Below are positions 37,254 to 46,500 of a stretch of 64,000 nt of DNA, one piece after another. Positions within the stretch are counted from its first letter, which is position 1; each line of letters starts with the position of its first letter. Under the pieces are notes generated by a model. That model had not been told where the DNA came from. It saw only the letters and a list, made by a program, of their open reading frames with translations, and searched no databases. The stretch is from Streptomyces sp. NBC_01237 (GTDB lineage: Bacteria; Actinomycetota; Actinomycetes; Streptomycetales; Streptomycetaceae), in NCBI RefSeq assembly GCF_035917275.1, contig NZ_CP108508.1, forward strand, positions 372,001 to 436,000, written 5' to 3'. Position numbers and translations under genes: made by a program.

Positions 37254-38375
37254 GTGCCCCGCAATCACCCGAAGAGATTCGCACGTCCCTTCGAGGCCAC
37301 CGAGACGCCGCGCAACGTCGAAGTCGTGATCGGCGTGGTGTCGATTACGGTTCTGGTGATGGTCCTCGGAGCCCTGTCCGGATCTCTGGTGTGGCTCCTG
37401 GGGCTCCTGGTATTTCTGCCCGGCACGGCGTCGGCGCTGTGCACCGTACGTCAGACGCAGTTTGTCTCTGTATGGACCACGCTCGTGGTCACCCTCGCTG
37501 TGGTGGTCCGGCACGGTGACGGGGCCTCGTGGCTCGACAGGATCCTCATGGTGCTTCTCACCCTCACCCTGGGGGCGGCCTCCGTGTACGCCTGCCATCG
37601 GCGTATCCACCGGGAACACGAGATGCTGCGGATTCGCTCCACCGCCGCGGCGATGCAGCGCCACATCCTGCGCCCGCTGCCTCTGCTCACCGACGACGTC
37701 CTGGTCGACGGCGTGTACGAGCCCGTGCAGGAGGACCGGCTCGTCGGCGGCGACATCTACGACGTCGTCGTCTCCCCGTGGGGGACCCGGGTACTGATCG
37801 GCGATGTCCAGGGCAAAGGCCTGCCTGCGGTCGGCGCCGCGTTCGCCGTCATCGGCGCGTTCCGTGAGGGGGCTCACCGGGAGCCCACCCTGACCGCGCT
37901 CGCCGATGCCCTTGACGGCTCTGTCGTACGGCACAACTCCTATGCCGCACAGACCGGCGACGACGAAAGGTTCGTCACAGCGCTCATCCTCAACATCGAC
38001 GCGCACGACGAGGTACAAGTCATCAACTGCGGGCACATTCCGCCGCAGCTCCTGCTTGACGCCACGGTCAGCACACCGGCCCTCGACTCCGGCGTGCCCC
38101 TCGGTCTCGCTGAACTCGCCGCCGAACCCGCGACCGTCAGCTGGTTCAGCTTCCCGCCCGGCGCGACGCTGCTGCTGACCACCGATGGGCTCACCGAGAC
38201 CCGTGCCGCCGACGGCACGTTCTACCCCATCACCGAACGCCTCGCCGAGCGCGCCTCGCTCTCTCCCACCGAACTGCCGGATGCCCTCTACGACGACGCG
38301 CGCGCCTTCGCCGGAGAAGGAGCGCAGCATGACGATGTCGCGGTCCTGTCCGTCCGACGGTCCCCGCATCACTGA
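37254..38375 (+). CDS. Membrane-anchored PP2C-type (SpoIIE/RsbU) serine phosphatase
   Basis: 373 residues; GTG start with a perfect AGGAGGT. Three to four hydrophobic segments (about 23-115) anchor it in the membrane. The phosphatase domain runs from about 140 to the end: MQRHILRPLP, the metal motif VGGDIYDVVVSPWG, VLIGDVQGKGLPAVG, INCGHIPPQLLL, LLLTTDGLTETR and the last aspartate in GAQHDDVAVLSV. The metal aspartates are all present. Such proteins dephosphorylate anti-sigma antagonists and are common in multi-copy families of Streptomyces. No sensor domain (PAS/GAF) is attached, and no partner gene is adjacent. Confidence 0.92.
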   Translation: MPRNHPKRFARPFEATETPRNVEVVIGVVSITVLVMVLGALSGSLVWLLGLLVFLPGTASALCTVRQTQFVSVWTTLVVTLAVVVRHGDGASWLDRILMVLLTLTLGAASVYACHRRIHREHEMLRIRSTAAAMQRHILRPLPLLTDDVLVDGVYEPVQEDRLVGGDIYDVVVSPWGTRVLIGDVQGKGLPAVGAAFAVIGAFREGAHREPTLTALADALDGSVVRHNSYAAQTGDDERFVTALILNIDAHDEVQVINCGHIPPQLLLDATVSTPALDSGVPLGLAELAAEPATVSWFSFPPGATLLLTTDGLTETRAADGTFYPITERLAERASLSPTELPDALYDDARAFAGEGAQHDDVAVLSVRRSPHH

Positions 38376-38446
38376 GCGCGACACGACGCGCACACAGAGC
38401 TCCCCGCACAGGTCCGCGCTGATCGCAGGTGAGGCGGCGCAGGGGT

Positions 38447-38484
38447 GGCCGGGCGGTGTCCCTGTTGCGGGAGGCCGCCCGGCC
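38447..38484. terminator. Bidirectional terminator between convergent genes
   Basis: Inverted repeat GGCCGGGCGG / CCGCCCGGCC (10 bp, perfect) with an 18-base spacer that holds a further CCC/GGG pair. It lies between the phosphatase stop (38375) and the convergent protease stop (38496). Confidence 0.7.
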
Positions 38485-38495
38485 CGACCGTGTGG

Positions 38496-41400
38496 CTATC
38501 GAACGTCGTAGGCGCGGGTGATGGTCTGGGTGACCGAGTTGCTGTTGGAGTCGGTGAGGGTGGTCCTCAGCATGACCTGTTTGCCGGTGGCACCGGTGTG
38601 GTCGAGGGTGGCCGTCCACTTGCCGGCCCGCTGCTCGACCGGCGCCTGGGTCCAGGTGGTGCCGCCGTCGTAGGAGTAGGACAGTGCGGCCTCCGTGATC
38701 GCGCCCGGTGTGTACCCGGCGTGGCCCTCGGCGGACAGACCGACCTTGGTACCTCTCCGCGCGGGCAGCGTGTTCACGCTGTCCACCGGCAGGTCGTACG
38801 CCGGGAAGAGGATCGGCACGCCACGGGAGTAGACGTCGGGCTCCAGGCGGGAGCGGAAGCTCCAGGTAGTGGTGACAGCGGTGGAACGCAGCCAGTTCCG
38901 GTCCGAGGTATCGATCTTTGACAGGTTCTGGGTGAGCTCGTACGCGGAGTCCTCGGCCGGCACCTTGAACGCATCGTACGGATAGGCGCTTCTGGCGATC
39001 TCCTTCCCGTCGCGCTTCAGCAACAGGTTGCCCAGGTCGCCGAAGGACCCGCCGTAGGACCAGTGATCGCCGGAGCCGTCGAGCCAGAGCGCACTCTGGA
39101 AGCCGATCAGATCCCCCTGCCGCTCGGCGGCCAGTGCCGGACCGCCGTCGGTGTCGCGCGCCGCGGCCGGTCGCAGGAGGCCGCGATACCACTCCTCTGT
39201 ACGCCGGTCACCGGGCTGATGGACGCGGTATCGGTCAGTCATGAACGCGGCAAACGGGAAGCTGGTCATCGCGCCGTGGAGCCAGGTGTCGTCGCCGGTC
39301 GTGTAGTAGGCGGTCCGGGTGCCCGGCACCTCGACCGGGGCGAGCAGGCTCACCGGGACAGTGGTGTTCCTGTTCCAGGCGGGGAGGATGAACAGGCCGT
39401 CGAGATAGTCGGCCTCCTTCCCGAGGGCGTTCCACTTCTCGGTGACCCGGGCCAGCTTGGAATCACTCGGACGGTAGACCCGGTCGGACCGCAGCGGCCC
39501 CCCGGTCGGGAACGAGAGGTTGTAGACATAGGACGAGCCGCTCTGCGAACCCGTGGCGCGCCAGGTGGGCCGGAACTCGAAGAAGCCCTTCTGGGCGCGC
39601 CCTTCGACAGAGGCGTAGAACTTCTGCACGGTGCTGCCGACCGTGAGTGATCCGTTCAGCTGCCAGGTGTCGTCCCAGGTGCGGCCGTAGCTGAGCGTGG
39701 TGCTGTTCACCTTGGAAGGGCGGTCGGTGTGCGGGCTGATCCGATGTGCCTTGCGGGCGTCGAGGACGACGGTGGTGTCACGGGTGATCCGCAGCTGCGG
39801 GCGGCCCAGGTAGCCGATCGATCCGGGTGCGTTGTCCGCGTCGTACGTGGCCACGAAGCCGGCGAGAGCGTAGTCACCCGGACGCACGCTGTACGTCTGC
39901 TCGGCAGCCCCCTGGTTACTGCGGCGCTCGCCCTGGTCGGTGTCGAGGCTGACCAGGTCCAGCGAGGAGGCGCCGTTCGCGGGCTTGCCGTCGCGGTCGA
40001 TGACCTTGACCCGGAGGGTGACCGTTTCCGGCTGGACGTGGAGCGTGACCGGCACACTGACATGCGCGTCGCCGCCGGTGGCCACGACGCGGCCGGTGAC
40101 TGCACCGTACTGGGCGGCTTTGAGACGGGCGGTGGGGTCGATCCGCAGCGGCACCTGGACCGTGGCCCGTGCGGGAACGGTCACCCTGCCGTGCTCCAGC
40201 TCGATGATGCCGGAGCTGACATCGCTGCCGTCGTTGCCGTGCACACCGCTCACCCTGAGATTCAGGGCGATGTCCTCGGTGCCGGTGTTGGTGAAGGGCA
40301 CCTGCACGGTGGTGCGGTCGGATGTGTCCTGCGGCCAGTTGTAGCTGCCGCCCTGGACAGCCGGTGCGGACAGCACCTTCTGGCGCACCGCGTCGAACAC
40401 GTCGAGCACGCCCGCCCCCGTCTGGTCGGCGCCGGCGACCTGTCCGCCGGTACGGGCGGAGGAGACGAGGGCGGCCTTGACCTGCTGCGCGGTCCACTCC
40501 GGGTGGGCCTGGCGGACGACGGCCGCGGCGCCGGCGACGTGCGGGGTCGCCATGGAGGTGCCCGACATCTCCCGGTAGGCGTAGGGGCCGCGGCCGCCGG
40601 CACTGGCGGCCGAGATGCCGACGCCGGGAGCGGCGATCTCGGGCTTGAGCGTATGGGTGACGGCTACCGGGCCGCGGCTGGAGAACCACGCGGTGGTGTC
40701 GTCGCGGTCGACGGCGCCGACGGTCAGCACGCCGGGCACACAGCCGGGCGAGGAGACGGTCTCGATGGCCGAACCTGCGTTGCCCGCAGCGACGACGAAC
40801 AGGGTGTGCGTGTTCTGCGAGAGTTCTGCCGCAGCCTGCGCCAGGGGGTCGGAGCAGGTGCCGATCGCGGGGTTGCCCAGGCTCATGGAGACGACATCGG
40901 CCTGCTGGTCGACGGCCCACTGCATACCGGCGATGATCCAGGAGCTTGCGCCGGACCCCGAGTCGTTGAGGACCTTCCCGACGAGCAGGGAGGTCCCGGG
41001 GGCGACGCCTTTCCTGCGGCCGTCGTCGGCCGCTCCGGAACCGCCGACGGTGGACGCGGTGTGAGTGCCGTGACCCTGCCGGTCGTCGGTGCTGTTGGAG
41101 TCCGTGAAGTTCTTGGACGCGGCGACCCGGTTCACCAGGTCCGGGTGCTCGGCGTCCACGCCCGTGTCCAGCACGGCGACCTTGGTGCCCTTGCCGTCGT
41201 AGCCGGCGGCCCAGGCCTCCGGCGCGTGCACCTGCTTGGTGGACCGGTCCAACGTGGCCTCGACCTTGCTGTCCAGCCACAGCTTCTTCAACGTGGAGGC
41301 AGCACGTGAACGGGTGTTGGTGATGTCCCGCCAGAAGGCAGCGGCAGTGTCCTTGCCCGCCTTGAGCGCGACGCCGTTCACCGCGGGGAGCTTCAGACCC

Positions 41401-41885
41401 TGTTCCGAACCGCGGGGGGCCGCCGGCGCGCTGTCGGCGACGTCGACACGGTTCTGGTACGTGGCGATGAGCGGCAACGTGTCGGTGTGCGTGTCGTCGT
41501 ACCTCTGGCGTATCAGGCCGGTGACGTTGAACAGCTGCTCGTCGACCTTGCCTTCGGCGATCGCTCGGGAAGCGCCCTCCGGGTAGACGTAGAGGTCCTT
41601 GCCCAGCTGGAAGCTCTGCACGATCGGCTGTGTGCCGTCCTCGTGGGGCAGCAGGGCCGCGGAGCTGCGGCCCGACGGGTCCGTTGTCACCAACACTTTG
41701 TCGCCGGTGACGAGCGTGACCGTTACCTGCTTGCCGCCCGTCGGCGGTGTCCCGCTGCCGATGACGGGCCTCTGTCGCGAAGCGCCGTCAGGTGGTGTGT
41801 CCGCCGCCCCGGAAGGCGCGACCGCGGTGACGCACAGGACGGCGGCGGTTGCCGCGCCCAAGGCTGTGCGCGCTATGGGATGCAT
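38496..41885 (-). CDS. Large secreted subtilisin-like (S8) serine protease
   Basis: 1129 residues. A signal peptide (cleavage near SGAAD) is followed by a propeptide of about 190 residues. The catalytic triad is Asp240 in VAVLDTGVD, His272 in GHGTHTAST and Ser444 in GTSMATPHVAGAA; the oxyanion asparagine lies in VVAAGNAGS. After residue 500 come about 600 residues of beta-sandwich-like sequence of unknown role. It should be an extracellular degradative or processing protease. The TrmB/LuxR-type regulator directly upstream in the same direction, with three CACGTG boxes between, likely controls it. A comparable pair sits at 62451-64000. Confidence 0.95.
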   Translation of the reverse strand: MHPIARTALGAATAAVLCVTAVAPSGAADTPPDGASRQRPVIGSGTPPTGGKQVTVTLVTGDKVLVTTDPSGRSSAALLPHEDGTQPIVQSFQLGKDLYVYPEGASRAIAEGKVDEQLFNVTGLIRQRYDDTHTDTLPLIATYQNRVDVADSAPAAPRGSEQGLKLPAVNGVALKAGKDTAAAFWRDITNTRSRAASTLKKLWLDSKVEATLDRSTKQVHAPEAWAAGYDGKGTKVAVLDTGVDAEHPDLVNRVAASKNFTDSNSTDDRQGHGTHTASTVGGSGAADDGRRKGVAPGTSLLVGKVLNDSGSGASSWIIAGMQWAVDQQADVVSMSLGNPAIGTCSDPLAQAAAELSQNTHTLFVVAAGNAGSAIETVSSPGCVPGVLTVGAVDRDDTTAWFSSRGPVAVTHTLKPEIAAPGVGISAASAGGRGPYAYREMSGTSMATPHVAGAAAVVRQAHPEWTAQQVKAALVSSARTGGQVAGADQTGAGVLDVFDAVRQKVLSAPAVQGGSYNWPQDTSDRTTVQVPFTNTGTEDIALNLRVSGVHGNDGSDVSSGIIELEHGRVTVPARATVQVPLRIDPTARLKAAQYGAVTGRVVATGGDAHVSVPVTLHVQPETVTLRVKVIDRDGKPANGASSLDLVSLDTDQGERRSNQGAAEQTYSVRPGDYALAGFVATYDADNAPGSIGYLGRPQLRITRDTTVVLDARKAHRISPHTDRPSKVNSTTLSYGRTWDDTWQLNGSLTVGSTVQKFYASVEGRAQKGFFEFRPTWRATGSQSGSSYVYNLSFPTGGPLRSDRVYRPSDSKLARVTEKWNALGKEADYLDGLFILPAWNRNTTVPVSLLAPVEVPGTRTAYYTTGDDTWLHGAMTSFPFAAFMTDRYRVHQPGDRRTEEWYRGLLRPAAARDTDGGPALAAERQGDLIGFQSALWLDGSGDHWSYGGSFGDLGNLLLKRDGKEIARSAYPYDAFKVPAEDSAYELTQNLSKIDTSDRNWLRSTAVTTTWSFRSRLEPDVYSRGVPILFPAYDLPVDSVNTLPARRGTKVGLSAEGHAGYTPGAITEAALSYSYDGGTTWTQAPVEQRAGKWTATLDHTGATGKQVMLRTTLTDSNSNSVTQTITRAYDVR

Positions 41886-41966
41886 GAATCTCCCCTACTT
41901 GACGCCGTGAACATGCCAGGCTTGCGGCTGCATCCTGGCAGAGACACGAACCCCGTAGGAGCTCCG

Positions 41967-42006
41967 CACGTGACGGGTTCCCCACGTGACGGTATTCCGC
42001 CACGTG
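41967..42006. promoter_or_regulatory. Three CACGTG boxes upstream of the protease
   Basis: CACGTG occurs at 41967-41972, 41983-41988 and 42001-42006. The first two are part of a direct repeat CACGTGACGG, and the outer pair forms CCACGTG...CACGTGG with a 12-base spacer. They lie about 80-120 bases upstream of the protease start and just after the regulator gene. A binding array for the neighbouring regulator is inferred. Confidence 0.5.
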
Positions 42007-42172
42007 GTCACATCCGTGGTTCGCCGGCTCCGTCGGTCTTCGCGCCCGGCACGCGGGGAGTGTGTCGTGCCGGAACGTGCTGACGGGCCCGCCGACGTCA
42101 CGCTGTCGTTCCCCGTCGCCGAGCCGCCGGGAGCCGATCACGGAGTTCTCGGCTCTCAGACGGAACAGGAGA

Positions 42173-43195
42173 TCAAAGCCAACCCGCGCGGGCGGCGTGC
42201 CATCCGAGTTGCAAGCGTGAGTCCACCCCTGCCAGATCCATCAGACGGCGTATCCGCCGCTCGACGGTACGTATGGACAGCCCGAGCTGGGATGCGGTCC
42301 TCCGGTCGGAGATCCCGGCCAACAGTCTGGTGAGAACCTCCAGTTCCCCCTCGGTCGGCTGATCGGCCGCCGACTCCTCGCGCTCCCCCGTGGCCGTGTA
42401 CATCGGCCGGGCCTGGGCCCATTCCTTCTCGAAGAGATGGACCAGAGCCGTCAGCAGGCCGCTGCGGTGCACCACGACCGCGCTCGGCTCACCCCCGGAA
42501 TCCGCCATGTCCAGTGGAACCATGGCACGCTCCCGGTCCGACACGACCATCTTCAGGGGCAGCGAGTCGACCAGGCGCAGCTCAAGGCCGGCCATGACGG
42601 CCGCCCGCACGTCCCGCACGATGTCGTGACCGTCCAGATAGTCCTTGGCGGCCACGATCCGGAAGTCGACTCCGCGGTCCAGCGCGGAACTCTCCGACGT
42701 ATCGGTGTCCTCGCGCGGGACCGCGATGGGCGCGCCGACGAGGAAGACGAGCAACTCCCGCTGGGCGCCGCTCTGCAACTGGTGGAACCGGTGTGCGACT
42801 TGCTCCACACCGACAACCACCTCCACGACACCCCCCGCGGTCTGTGCGGCCGTACTGCGGTATTGCTCGCTCAGGATCGAGAAGGCGGTCTCGGCTTGGT
42901 GCAGCGCGTTGCGCTGCTCGACAAGGAGCGGGGCCAGGGCCACCGAGGGCGGTGTGAGCCGGTAGCGGGCAGTCTGCTGGCCGGCCTCGTCGTCCGCGGA
43001 GCCGGATGCCCCGCTCCCGGTCTCGGTCACGACGGCCACCAGGCCGCGTGCCGCAAGGTCAACCAGGATCCGGACGCTCTCGGCCTCCTTGAGTCCGGTC
43101 TGCCGGGCCAGATCCTGCGGCGAGGCTGTCGGGCAGGCCAACAACGCCGTGTAGATGACCTCTTCGGCCGGTCCCAGTCCCAGAGCCTGCAGCAT
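42173..43195 (-). CDS. TrmB-like / LuxR-type HTH transcriptional regulator
   Basis: 340 residues; start at the ATG preceded by AAGGAGGA. The N-terminal winged helix (LGLGPAEEVIYTALLACPTASPQDLARQTGL) resembles TrmB; a middle phospholipase-D-like or sensor region spans about 110-260; the C-terminus has a LuxR-type helix-turn-helix (LTRLLAGISDRRTASQLGLSIRTVERRIRRLM). This architecture is typical of Streptomyces regulators paired with subtilisin-like proteases. It lies directly upstream of the S8 protease gene in the same direction. Confidence 0.9.
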   Translation of the reverse strand: MLQALGLGPAEEVIYTALLACPTASPQDLARQTGLKEAESVRILVDLAARGLVAVVTETGSGASGSADDEAGQQTARYRLTPPSVALAPLLVEQRNALHQAETAFSILSEQYRSTAAQTAGGVVEVVVGVEQVAHRFHQLQSGAQRELLVFLVGAPIAVPREDTDTSESSALDRGVDFRIVAAKDYLDGHDIVRDVRAAVMAGLELRLVDSLPLKMVVSDRERAMVPLDMADSGGEPSAVVVHRSGLLTALVHLFEKEWAQARPMYTATGEREESAADQPTEGELEVLTRLLAGISDRRTASQLGLSIRTVERRIRRLMDLAGVDSRLQLGWHAARAGWL

Positions 43196-43892
43196 CCGGC
43201 TCCTCCTTGAGCGGCCAGCGTGTTGCCCTGGCACAGTTGGCGTGCACCGAGCGGGTTCTTCTCGGCCGAACCCTATCCCCCGGTCAGGATGTCGCCGGTG
43301 GCTGTCCGCCCGGTCGGCAGCCGACGAGGAGTCGCTCTACCTCCCGGTCGCGGAAGGCCTGATGCTACCCGGAGGGAAGCCGCCACTGGCGAGCCGGGTC
43401 CGGCAGGCAGCCGTCTGCCACCGGACCAACCCGGTCTGCGGAAGCGGCAGTTCGGCCGACTGCCGAGGGGCTGTGTGAACGGGGTGGGAACGGTCCTGCC
43501 GCTGCCGAGAAGACCGGCAGCACTCTTGAGGAGTTCTTGTTGACGTCGTGGCCGTTCGGCAACGGCTCAGCAGACTCACCCTCACGGCGCTGCCTTCACC
43601 GCCCCCGAGTACGTCGTCCAGCGCATGGGTGCGAGCGCGACAACCACGTCCCCGCCGCGTGATCCAACGTGGGCGCCGGAATCCACCGCCTCGTCAAGCG
43701 CATCCCGAGTTCCAGGGACAAGGCCGCGGTCGACTCAGGATCACCTCGGCGACCTGCGTCAGAAGGGGCTGGCGGAGTCCGCGTGTCGGGAGCCGGGTTC
43801 TCTCGTTGGTTCGGGAGTGCGGCCCGGGACGGTCCGGCCGTGCGTGGTCCGAACAGCCACCGGGACGTGGTCCCGGATGAAGGAGAATCGCG
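43196..43892. other. Intergenic region, nothing firm
   Basis: About 700 bases between divergent genes. I found no gene with a ribosome site. The stretch around 43560-43860 has weak coding-like composition in several frames without a recognisable domain; it may be degraded coding sequence. Confidence 0.4.
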
Positions 43893-44198
43893 ATGGGTGC
43901 GGAGAGTCACGGTACGGGCGGCGGCGGACGTGTGGGGAAGCGGGCCGCGGTGCTGGGTGCGGTGGCCGGGGTGGCCCTGGTTCCGGCGGGTGCCGCTCAC
44001 GCGAACGTCATCGGGATCGGGAACGCGGTGTTCGGCAACACGTGCGTCAGCCAGGGCAGTGCACAGGCCGCGGGCACCACGGTGGCCGGGAGCGGGTTGG
44101 GCAGCGGCAACCAGGCCGGCTTGCCGTTGAGTCTGCCGCGTAACCATTGCGGCAACAGCGGCATCGTCTGCACAGCTCTGTTCGGCTCCAGCGTGTGA
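43893..44198 (+). CDS. Chaplin-like small secreted peptide
   Basis: 101 residues; ATG with AAGGAG upstream. A signal peptide ends near AAHAN (about residue 37). The mature part NVIGIGNAVFGNTC...GSGLGSGNQAGLPLSL..NHCGNSGIVC has the hydrophobic Gly/Asn/Val composition and two or three cysteines of chaplin-like peptides, though it is not a canonical chaplin domain. The first half partly matches the peptide at 4025 (GNxxxGNT and GSG[VL]). Cell-surface assembly is inferred. Confidence 0.75.
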   Translation: MGAESHGTGGGGRVGKRAAVLGAVAGVALVPAGAAHANVIGIGNAVFGNTCVSQGSAQAAGTTVAGSGLGSGNQAGLPLSLPRNHCGNSGIVCTALFGSSV

Positions 44199-44350
44199 AC
44201 CGGCCGGGCCTCCCCCACCTCGTACGCGCTCGGCGTGCACTTCGAGGGTGACGATCCGGGAAAGCGGCTCGCACAACAGTGGAAGTACGGCCGCTGTCCC
44301 GGTGTCGCGCCCGTCATGGATGGTCAACGCACACGACATGAACCTGCAAG

Positions 44351-44383
44351 CCGGAATCGACGGCGAGACGGCGTCGATTCCGG
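44351..44383. terminator. Bidirectional terminator between the secreted peptide and melC2
   Basis: Perfect 12-bp inverted repeat CCGGAATCGACG / CGTCGATTCCGG with a 9-base loop, between convergent genes ending at 44198 and 44408. Confidence 0.8.
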
Positions 44384-44407
44384 CAGCGGACCCGTCACAC
44401 CCTGAAC

Positions 44408-45232
44408 TCAGGCGTAGGTGTAGAAGGGCGTGTGGTCCAGCATGCTCTGAGGGGTCGTGTCGGTCCAGGGAGGCATGGTCTCGTCCAGATCGATCACGTC
44501 GGGGGTGCCTCCGGCGGGGAGGTACTCGGCGCTGCTCGGGTGGAGTGTGTGCCAGTCGGCCCAGAGCTTGTCGACGAAGGCGTGGTGCAGCCAGAACACC
44601 GGATCGTTGGGGGAAACACTCGTCTCCATCTGACCCCAGATCCAGGTGTGCACCCGGTTGTGCATGCTCATGTATCCCGCCGAGCCTTCGAGCGTGGAGC
44701 GGAAGCCGGACGAGCCGTCACGCCAGGGCGCGGAGTCGTAGGTGGGAATGGCGAGGGCGGCGTCGACCTCGGCCCGGGTCGGCAGAGTGGGGACGCGGTA
44801 GGCGAGATTGCGGGCGAGGAAGGGGCGGGTGTCGACCTGGATGGTGATGGGCCACTTGCCGGAGGAGTAGGCGAAGGGGCCGTCCATCACCTGGTCGTCC
44901 AGGGCTCGGCCGGTGCCGCCGAGGAAGTCCGGCGCCCAGAGCGACGAGCCGACGGTGTTGTCCGCGGTCCAGTCCCAGTAGGGGATCGACACCGACGGGT
45001 CGACCTTCTGGAGTTCGTTCTCGAAGTCGATGAGGAACTTTCGGTGCCAGGGAAGGAACGACGGGCCGAAGTGACCCACGTATATCCCGGTGTTCATGTC
45101 CAGCGCGAACCGGAGACGGTGGGCGGCGACGAACTCGTCGTACACACCTGTGCGCTTGATTTCCAGCACAGCGTCGACGAATGCCTTCTTCTCGGCACCT
45201 GTGAGGTTCGCCTGGTTCTTGCGTACGGTCAT
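44408..45232 (-). CDS. melC2: Tyrosinase
   Basis: 274 residues, matching the normal Streptomyces MelC2 length. It oxidises tyrosine to dopaquinone for melanin. The copper A histidines are His38, His54 and His63 (AAHRL, YVGHF, PWHRKF); copper B histidines are His191, His195 (MHNRVH) and His217 (WLHH). The start is MTVRKNQANL, 16 bases downstream of the melC1 stop. There is no signal of its own; it is exported in complex with MelC1. Confidence 0.98.
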   Translation of the reverse strand: MTVRKNQANLTGAEKKAFVDAVLEIKRTGVYDEFVAAHRLRFALDMNTGIYVGHFGPSFLPWHRKFLIDFENELQKVDPSVSIPYWDWTADNTVGSSLWAPDFLGGTGRALDDQVMDGPFAYSSGKWPITIQVDTRPFLARNLAYRVPTLPTRAEVDAALAIPTYDSAPWRDGSSGFRSTLEGSAGYMSMHNRVHTWIWGQMETSVSPNDPVFWLHHAFVDKLWADWHTLHPSSAEYLPAGGTPDVIDLDETMPPWTDTTPQSMLDHTPFYTYA

Positions 45233-45248
45233 GGCAGTTGCTCCCGGC

Positions 45249-45653
45249 TCAGGCTGTGGGGTCGAAGGGAACGACGGAGGCACCCTTGAGTGAGGTGACC
45301 GCCGTGCGCGCGGCGTCGCGCGGGTCGGCGAATCTCTCGTAGTGGTTGATCGCGCTGCTCCAGCCGCTCTTTCCGTGCTGCATCACATGGAGTTCGCGGC
45401 CGTCGACCAGGACGCGGTAGCCGGTGCTGTGTCCGGCGTGGGCATGAGCCTCGGCGGGCAGGCCCTGGATGCGGCGCCCCTGGAAGACCTCGTCGAAGGG
45501 CGCGGGCCCGCCGGTGCCACCGGGTGCGGCCGCCTTGTCGCTGCCCTTGACCGGCGCGGTGTCCGCGGACGCGGTGGCCACGCCGACGAGCGCTATGCCC
45601 GCGGCTGCGCCGGTGACGGCCCCCAGGGTCTGACGACGGGTGAGTTTGGACAT
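45249..45653 (-). CDS. melC1: Tyrosinase cofactor / copper chaperone
   Basis: 134 residues. The N-terminal Tat signal has TRRQTLGAV; the mature part holds the histidine cluster AHAHAGHSTGYRVLVDG and the HVMQHGKSGW region, the caddie protein that delivers copper to MelC2 and carries it out by the Tat route. It is first in the operon, followed by melC2. The mRNA leader contains the hairpin at 45681-45710. Confidence 0.96.
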   Translation of the reverse strand: MSKLTRRQTLGAVTGAAAGIALVGVATASADTAPVKGSDKAAAPGGTGGPAPFDEVFQGRRIQGLPAEAHAHAGHSTGYRVLVDGRELHVMQHGKSGWSSAINHYERFADPRDAARTAVTSLKGASVVPFDPTA

Positions 45654-45680
45654 GGTGAATACCCCCCATGAGCATGAATG

Positions 45681-45710
45681 AGGCGGCCCCCAGGTTGTTT
45701 GGGGCCGCCT
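45681..45710 (-). promoter_or_regulatory. Leader hairpin upstream of melC1
   Basis: Perfect 10-bp stem AGGCGGCCCC / GGGGCCGCCT with a 10-base loop, 28 bases upstream of the melC1 start. If transcribed, it would sit just before the ribosome site GGGGGG and could act as a leader terminator or translation control element. Confidence 0.5.
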
Positions 45711-46500
45711 CGACCATGACTACATGGGGAGTGACGGTTCACAGAAGCGGCAAAATTTTGGTTGGCTGTCATACGGACATGTCTTCGCAGGTCATACGGG
45801 TGCCGCCGCCATCGGTTCCCCTCCGCGCCGACGCTCCACGGATCACAGAGTGAAGATTCCGCTGCCGATGAGGCCTGCGCGTGAAGATCCTTCGGGGCTC
45901 ACCCGGCCACCCGCGTCAGGGCCATGATCTGAGCATGGCCTGAAATCAGGCCACCCTTTTGCCTGTTGCACCCCATTAGTCGGTATCGACGGCCCGGCCT
46001 GGTCGCAGTCCGGCAGCGCCCATCCCTCGCTCATCCTTCACCCGCCAAGCACACCCGCGCGGGCATCCTGTACCACCTCAGGTCGACATCTGCTTCGCCG
46101 AAACGGTGCCGCTGTCGGCAGGGGGAGGGAAGCGTCCGGTCGAGAACGGCGCGCGCCGCACCGGCCATGCCGACAGCGAGTCCCACCCCCTGCCGCTCGG
46201 AGTGCCTCGGACCGGTGCACACCGGTCCAAGAACGAATGCGACGCGGCACTGGCGACCGACACCTTTGACTTCCCCCTCCGGAACGCCACGAGATCACCA
46301 TCCGGGCCGCCGACACCATCAACGAGCGGCGTGCCCCGGGAGGCCGGACTGCCGTCTGCGAAGCCTCCGTGATGCGCACCCCGCAAACCGCAGCCGACCC
46401 GGACGGCCGCATCCTCGGGGCTGCCGACACCACTGCTACGGCGACTCCCCGCTCATCGTCTGACCGGTCGAGCAGAGCGGGCGCCGGCGCCCGGCGGCGC
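45711..46500. other. Long intergenic region, possible degraded coding sequence
   Basis: I see no supported gene in about 790 bases. The plus strand at 46260-46440 reads like a protein fragment (HEITIRAADTINERRAPGG) in a frame without a start or good ends, so it may be a remnant. I recognise no family. The melC1 promoter should be at the left. Confidence 0.4.

Noticed and set aside
46038..46433. Minus- and plus-strand frames in the melC1 upstream region
   Set aside because: Composition is shadow-like and no complete gene could be built; kept only as possible degraded sequence.
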